Positions 62,187 to 64,000 of a DNA stretch of 64,000 nucleotides are shown here, piece after piece. The notes under the pieces are model-generated. The model did not search any database and was not told where the DNA came from. It saw only the letters and a list, made by a program, of their open reading frames with translations. Each line of letters opens with the position of its first letter. Position 1 is the stretch's first letter. A program made the position numbers and the translations under genes. This DNA comes from UBA7803 sp034522075 (GTDB taxonomy: Bacteria > Pseudomonadota > Gammaproteobacteria > Pseudomonadales > Azotimanducaceae): positions 62,001 to 126,000 of the forward strand of contig JAXHLO010000022.1 in NCBI GenBank assembly GCA_034522075.1, written 5' to 3'.

Positions 62187-63566
62187 ATGCTCGAGCAGTT
62201 TCAAGGCCTGGCCAAGGCGTTTGCGGACTATGCCTGGGGCCCCTGGCTGCTGGTGCTGTTGCTGGGCGGCGGTTTCTTCTTCCTGCTCTATAGCCGTTTC
62301 GTGCCGTTCCGGCACATGCCTCATGCCATCGACATCCTGCGCGGAAAATACGACTCGCCCGACGATCCGGGCGATATCAACCACTTCCAGGCCCTGTCGT
62401 CGGCCCTGGCCGGCACCATCGGCATGGGCAACATCGCCGGCGTGGCTCTGGCCATCGCCATCGGCGGGCCCGGCGCCATTTTCTGGATGTGGATGACGGC
62501 CGTTCTGGGCATCGCCACCAAGTTCTTCACCTGCACCCTGGCTGTCATGTACCGGGGCCGTGACTCCGCGGGCACCTTGCGCGGCGGCCCCATGTACGTG
62601 ATCCGCGAGGGGCTGCCGAAACGCTGGCACTGGCTGGCCTACATGTTCGCCATCTTCGGCCTCATCGGTACGTTGCCGGTGCTGCAGGCCAATCAGCTCA
62701 TCCAGATCGTGCGCGACATGGTGTTCATCGACAACGGCTGGCTGGCCGCGGACGGCCCCCATCTCACCTTCAACCTGAGCGCCGGCATCATTCTCACCAT
62801 CACCGCCGGGGTGGTGATCTTCGGCGGCCTGCACCGCATTGCCGAAGTGGCCAGCCGGGTCGTGCCCACCATGAGTGCACTCTACGTCGGTGCCGCGCTG
62901 GTAGCCGTCGCCTTGAACATCGACCAGCTACCAGGCGTGCTCTGGTTGATTCTGGAAGATGCCTTCACCGCCCGCTCGGCCGGTTCCGGCGTGCTACTCA
63001 CCGTGATTCTCTATGGCGTGCAGCGCGGCGCGTTTTCCAACGAGGCCGGCATCGGCACGGAATCCATGGCCCATGGCGCGGCCCGCACGAAAGAGCCGGT
63101 GCGCGAGGGCCTGGTGGCCATGCTCGGCCCGGTCATCGACACCCTGTTCATCTGTTCCGCCACCGCTTTCACCATTCTTCTCTCGGGCCAGTGGCAGGGG
63201 GACGCTGACGGGGTGACCCTGACCGCCATGGCGTTTCAGGAAATCCTCGGCATACCGGGCCTGGTGATCGTGGTCCTGTCGGTCATTGCATTCGCCACCA
63301 CCACGATCCTCACCTACTCCTTCTATGGCACTCAGTGCGCCGGCTTCCTGTTCGGGGCCGAACACCGCCACCATTATCAATGGGTCTACGTAAGCTTCAT
63401 CATCATCGCCAGCGTGGTGACCCTGGAGGCGGCGGTGAGCATCATCGACGGCGCCTATGCGCTGATGGCCATTCCTACCATGGTCTCGGCGCTGCTGCTG
63501 GCCCCCAAGGTCAAGGCCGCGGCCGAGCGTTACTTTACCGCCCTCGACCAATCCGCTGACGCTTGA
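62187..63566 (+). CDS. AGCS-family sodium:alanine symporter
   Basis: A 459-residue inner-membrane Na+/amino-acid symporter with about eleven helices. Family marks are ALAGTIGMGNIAGVALAI near residue 72, AIGGPGAIFWMWMTA, and GAFSNEAGIGTESMAHGAA near residue 280. Complete. Overlaps the convergent endonuclease V gene by 32 bp. Confidence 0.94.
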   Translation: MLEQFQGLAKAFADYAWGPWLLVLLLGGGFFFLLYSRFVPFRHMPHAIDILRGKYDSPDDPGDINHFQALSSALAGTIGMGNIAGVALAIAIGGPGAIFWMWMTAVLGIATKFFTCTLAVMYRGRDSAGTLRGGPMYVIREGLPKRWHWLAYMFAIFGLIGTLPVLQANQLIQIVRDMVFIDNGWLAADGPHLTFNLSAGIILTITAGVVIFGGLHRIAEVASRVVPTMSALYVGAALVAVALNIDQLPGVLWLILEDAFTARSAGSGVLLTVILYGVQRGAFSNEAGIGTESMAHGAARTKEPVREGLVAMLGPVIDTLFICSATAFTILLSGQWQGDADGVTLTAMAFQEILGIPGLVIVVLSVIAFATTTILTYSFYGTQCAGFLFGAEHRHHYQWVYVSFIIIASVVTLEAAVSIIDGAYALMAIPTMVSALLLAPKVKAAAERYFTALDQSADA

Positions 63567-64000
63567 ATTCCGCCACCAGACGGTCCGCCAGGCGCGTAGG
63601 CTCGGGCAGACGGTAACCGGCCCCCATGGCCAGCACCCAGTCGATGCTGCTGGCATGATCCGCGAGATGGCCGGGGCTGACGAACAGCGGGCGCACCCCG
63701 TCCCGGGTGCGCAGCACAGTGCCGATGCGTTCCTCGCCGTCGAGCAGTTCTACCGCGGAGCCCCGGGGCGCGGCCGGTTCAGCATGGCGGCCGCACAGCC
63801 GCGATTTGGCGCAGCCGACGGCCGGCAAACCGACGATCAGGCCCAGGTGAGAAGCCAGGCCAAGGCGGCGCGGGTGCGCAATTCCCTGACCATCGCACAA
63901 CAGGCCCTGCACGTCGCTGTGCAGGCGGCGCAGTAATTTGAGCAGCACCGGCACCTCGCGGAACGACAACAGCCCCGGCACATAGGGAAAGCGCAGCCGA
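63535..64000 (-). CDS. nfi: Endonuclease V, 3' part (runs off window end)
   Basis: The visible C-terminal 154 residues belong to deoxyinosine 3'-endonuclease: PGLLSFREVP (substrate-wedge region), GLLCDGQGIAHPRRLGLASH with a catalytic Asp and His, LIVGLPAVGCAKSRL, and the closing YRLPEPTRLADRLVAE. The N-terminus lies beyond 64000. Confidence 0.93.
   Translation of the reverse strand, partial: RLRFPYVPGLLSFREVPVLLKLLRRLHSDVQGLLCDGQGIAHPRRLGLASHLGLIVGLPAVGCAKSRLCGRHAEPAAPRGSAVELLDGEERIGTVLRTRDGVRPLFVSPGHLADHASSIDWVLAMGAGYRLPEPTRLADRLVAEFKRQRIGRGR

Overview
The window is GC-rich DNA that reads as a chromosomal stretch of a gammaproteobacterium. Pointers are the long FadE-type acyl-CoA dehydrogenase, NhaR, the two-domain QueF, the purK-purE pair, and a tRNA-Ser(GGA) directly downstream of a small bacterial SRP RNA. 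Genus cannot be assigned from sequence reading alone; a sulfur- or metal-exposed environmental lineage fits the gene content.

Region 0-31.8 kb is mostly ordinary chromosome interleaved with decaying genes. It holds a two-RCK potassium channel, GST, DUF547, thiolase, two neighbouring Crp/Fnr regulators, envelope lipoproteins with OmpA, a fasciclin protein, cysteine dioxygenase, NhaR, PurK/PurE, a desaturase, FadE and a c-type cytochrome. From 24.2 to 30.8 kb three minus-strand genes stand out: an ATP-grasp ligase, a 657-aa protein with a papain-like Cys/His/Asn pattern, and a 1001-aa exported Gly/Ala-rich protein that starts with a collagen-like stretch. I did not recognise this set as a described system.

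Region 31.8-60.15 kb is accessory DNA. It carries IS91, IS21-like, IS3 and IS200 remnants, two toxin-antitoxin modules (one duplicated 16 kb away), a Mn-type yybP-ykoY riboswitch before a broken GDT1 transporter, a broken P-type ATPase, a PCMT-erythromycin esterase fusion, superoxide dismutase plus a chimeric SOD remnant, a sulfide/persulfide operon (peroxiredoxin, small Gly-rich protein, persulfide-dioxygenase-like MBL enzyme, rhodanese, SulP transporter) beside a dead sulfide:quinone oxidoreductase, and a MerR-controlled czcCBA efflux operon. Short copies of the 3' end of tRNA-Ser recur at 27.78, 32.39, 37.59 and 59.95 kb and meet the intact tRNA-Ser at 60.15 kb. Two of them carry covarying double-hairpin units. 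This looks like repeated integration at tRNA-Ser, though no integrase gene remains.

Region 60.15-64 kb returns to core genes: tRNA-Ser, SRP RNA, an acyltransferase, queF, an AGCS symporter and endonuclease V (cut by the window end).

An unusually large number of genes are frameshifted, internally deleted or truncated. Many retain family motifs across the breaks, so either recent pseudogenisation or consensus errors could explain part of it; the deletions, chimeras and repeat insertions cannot be consensus errors.
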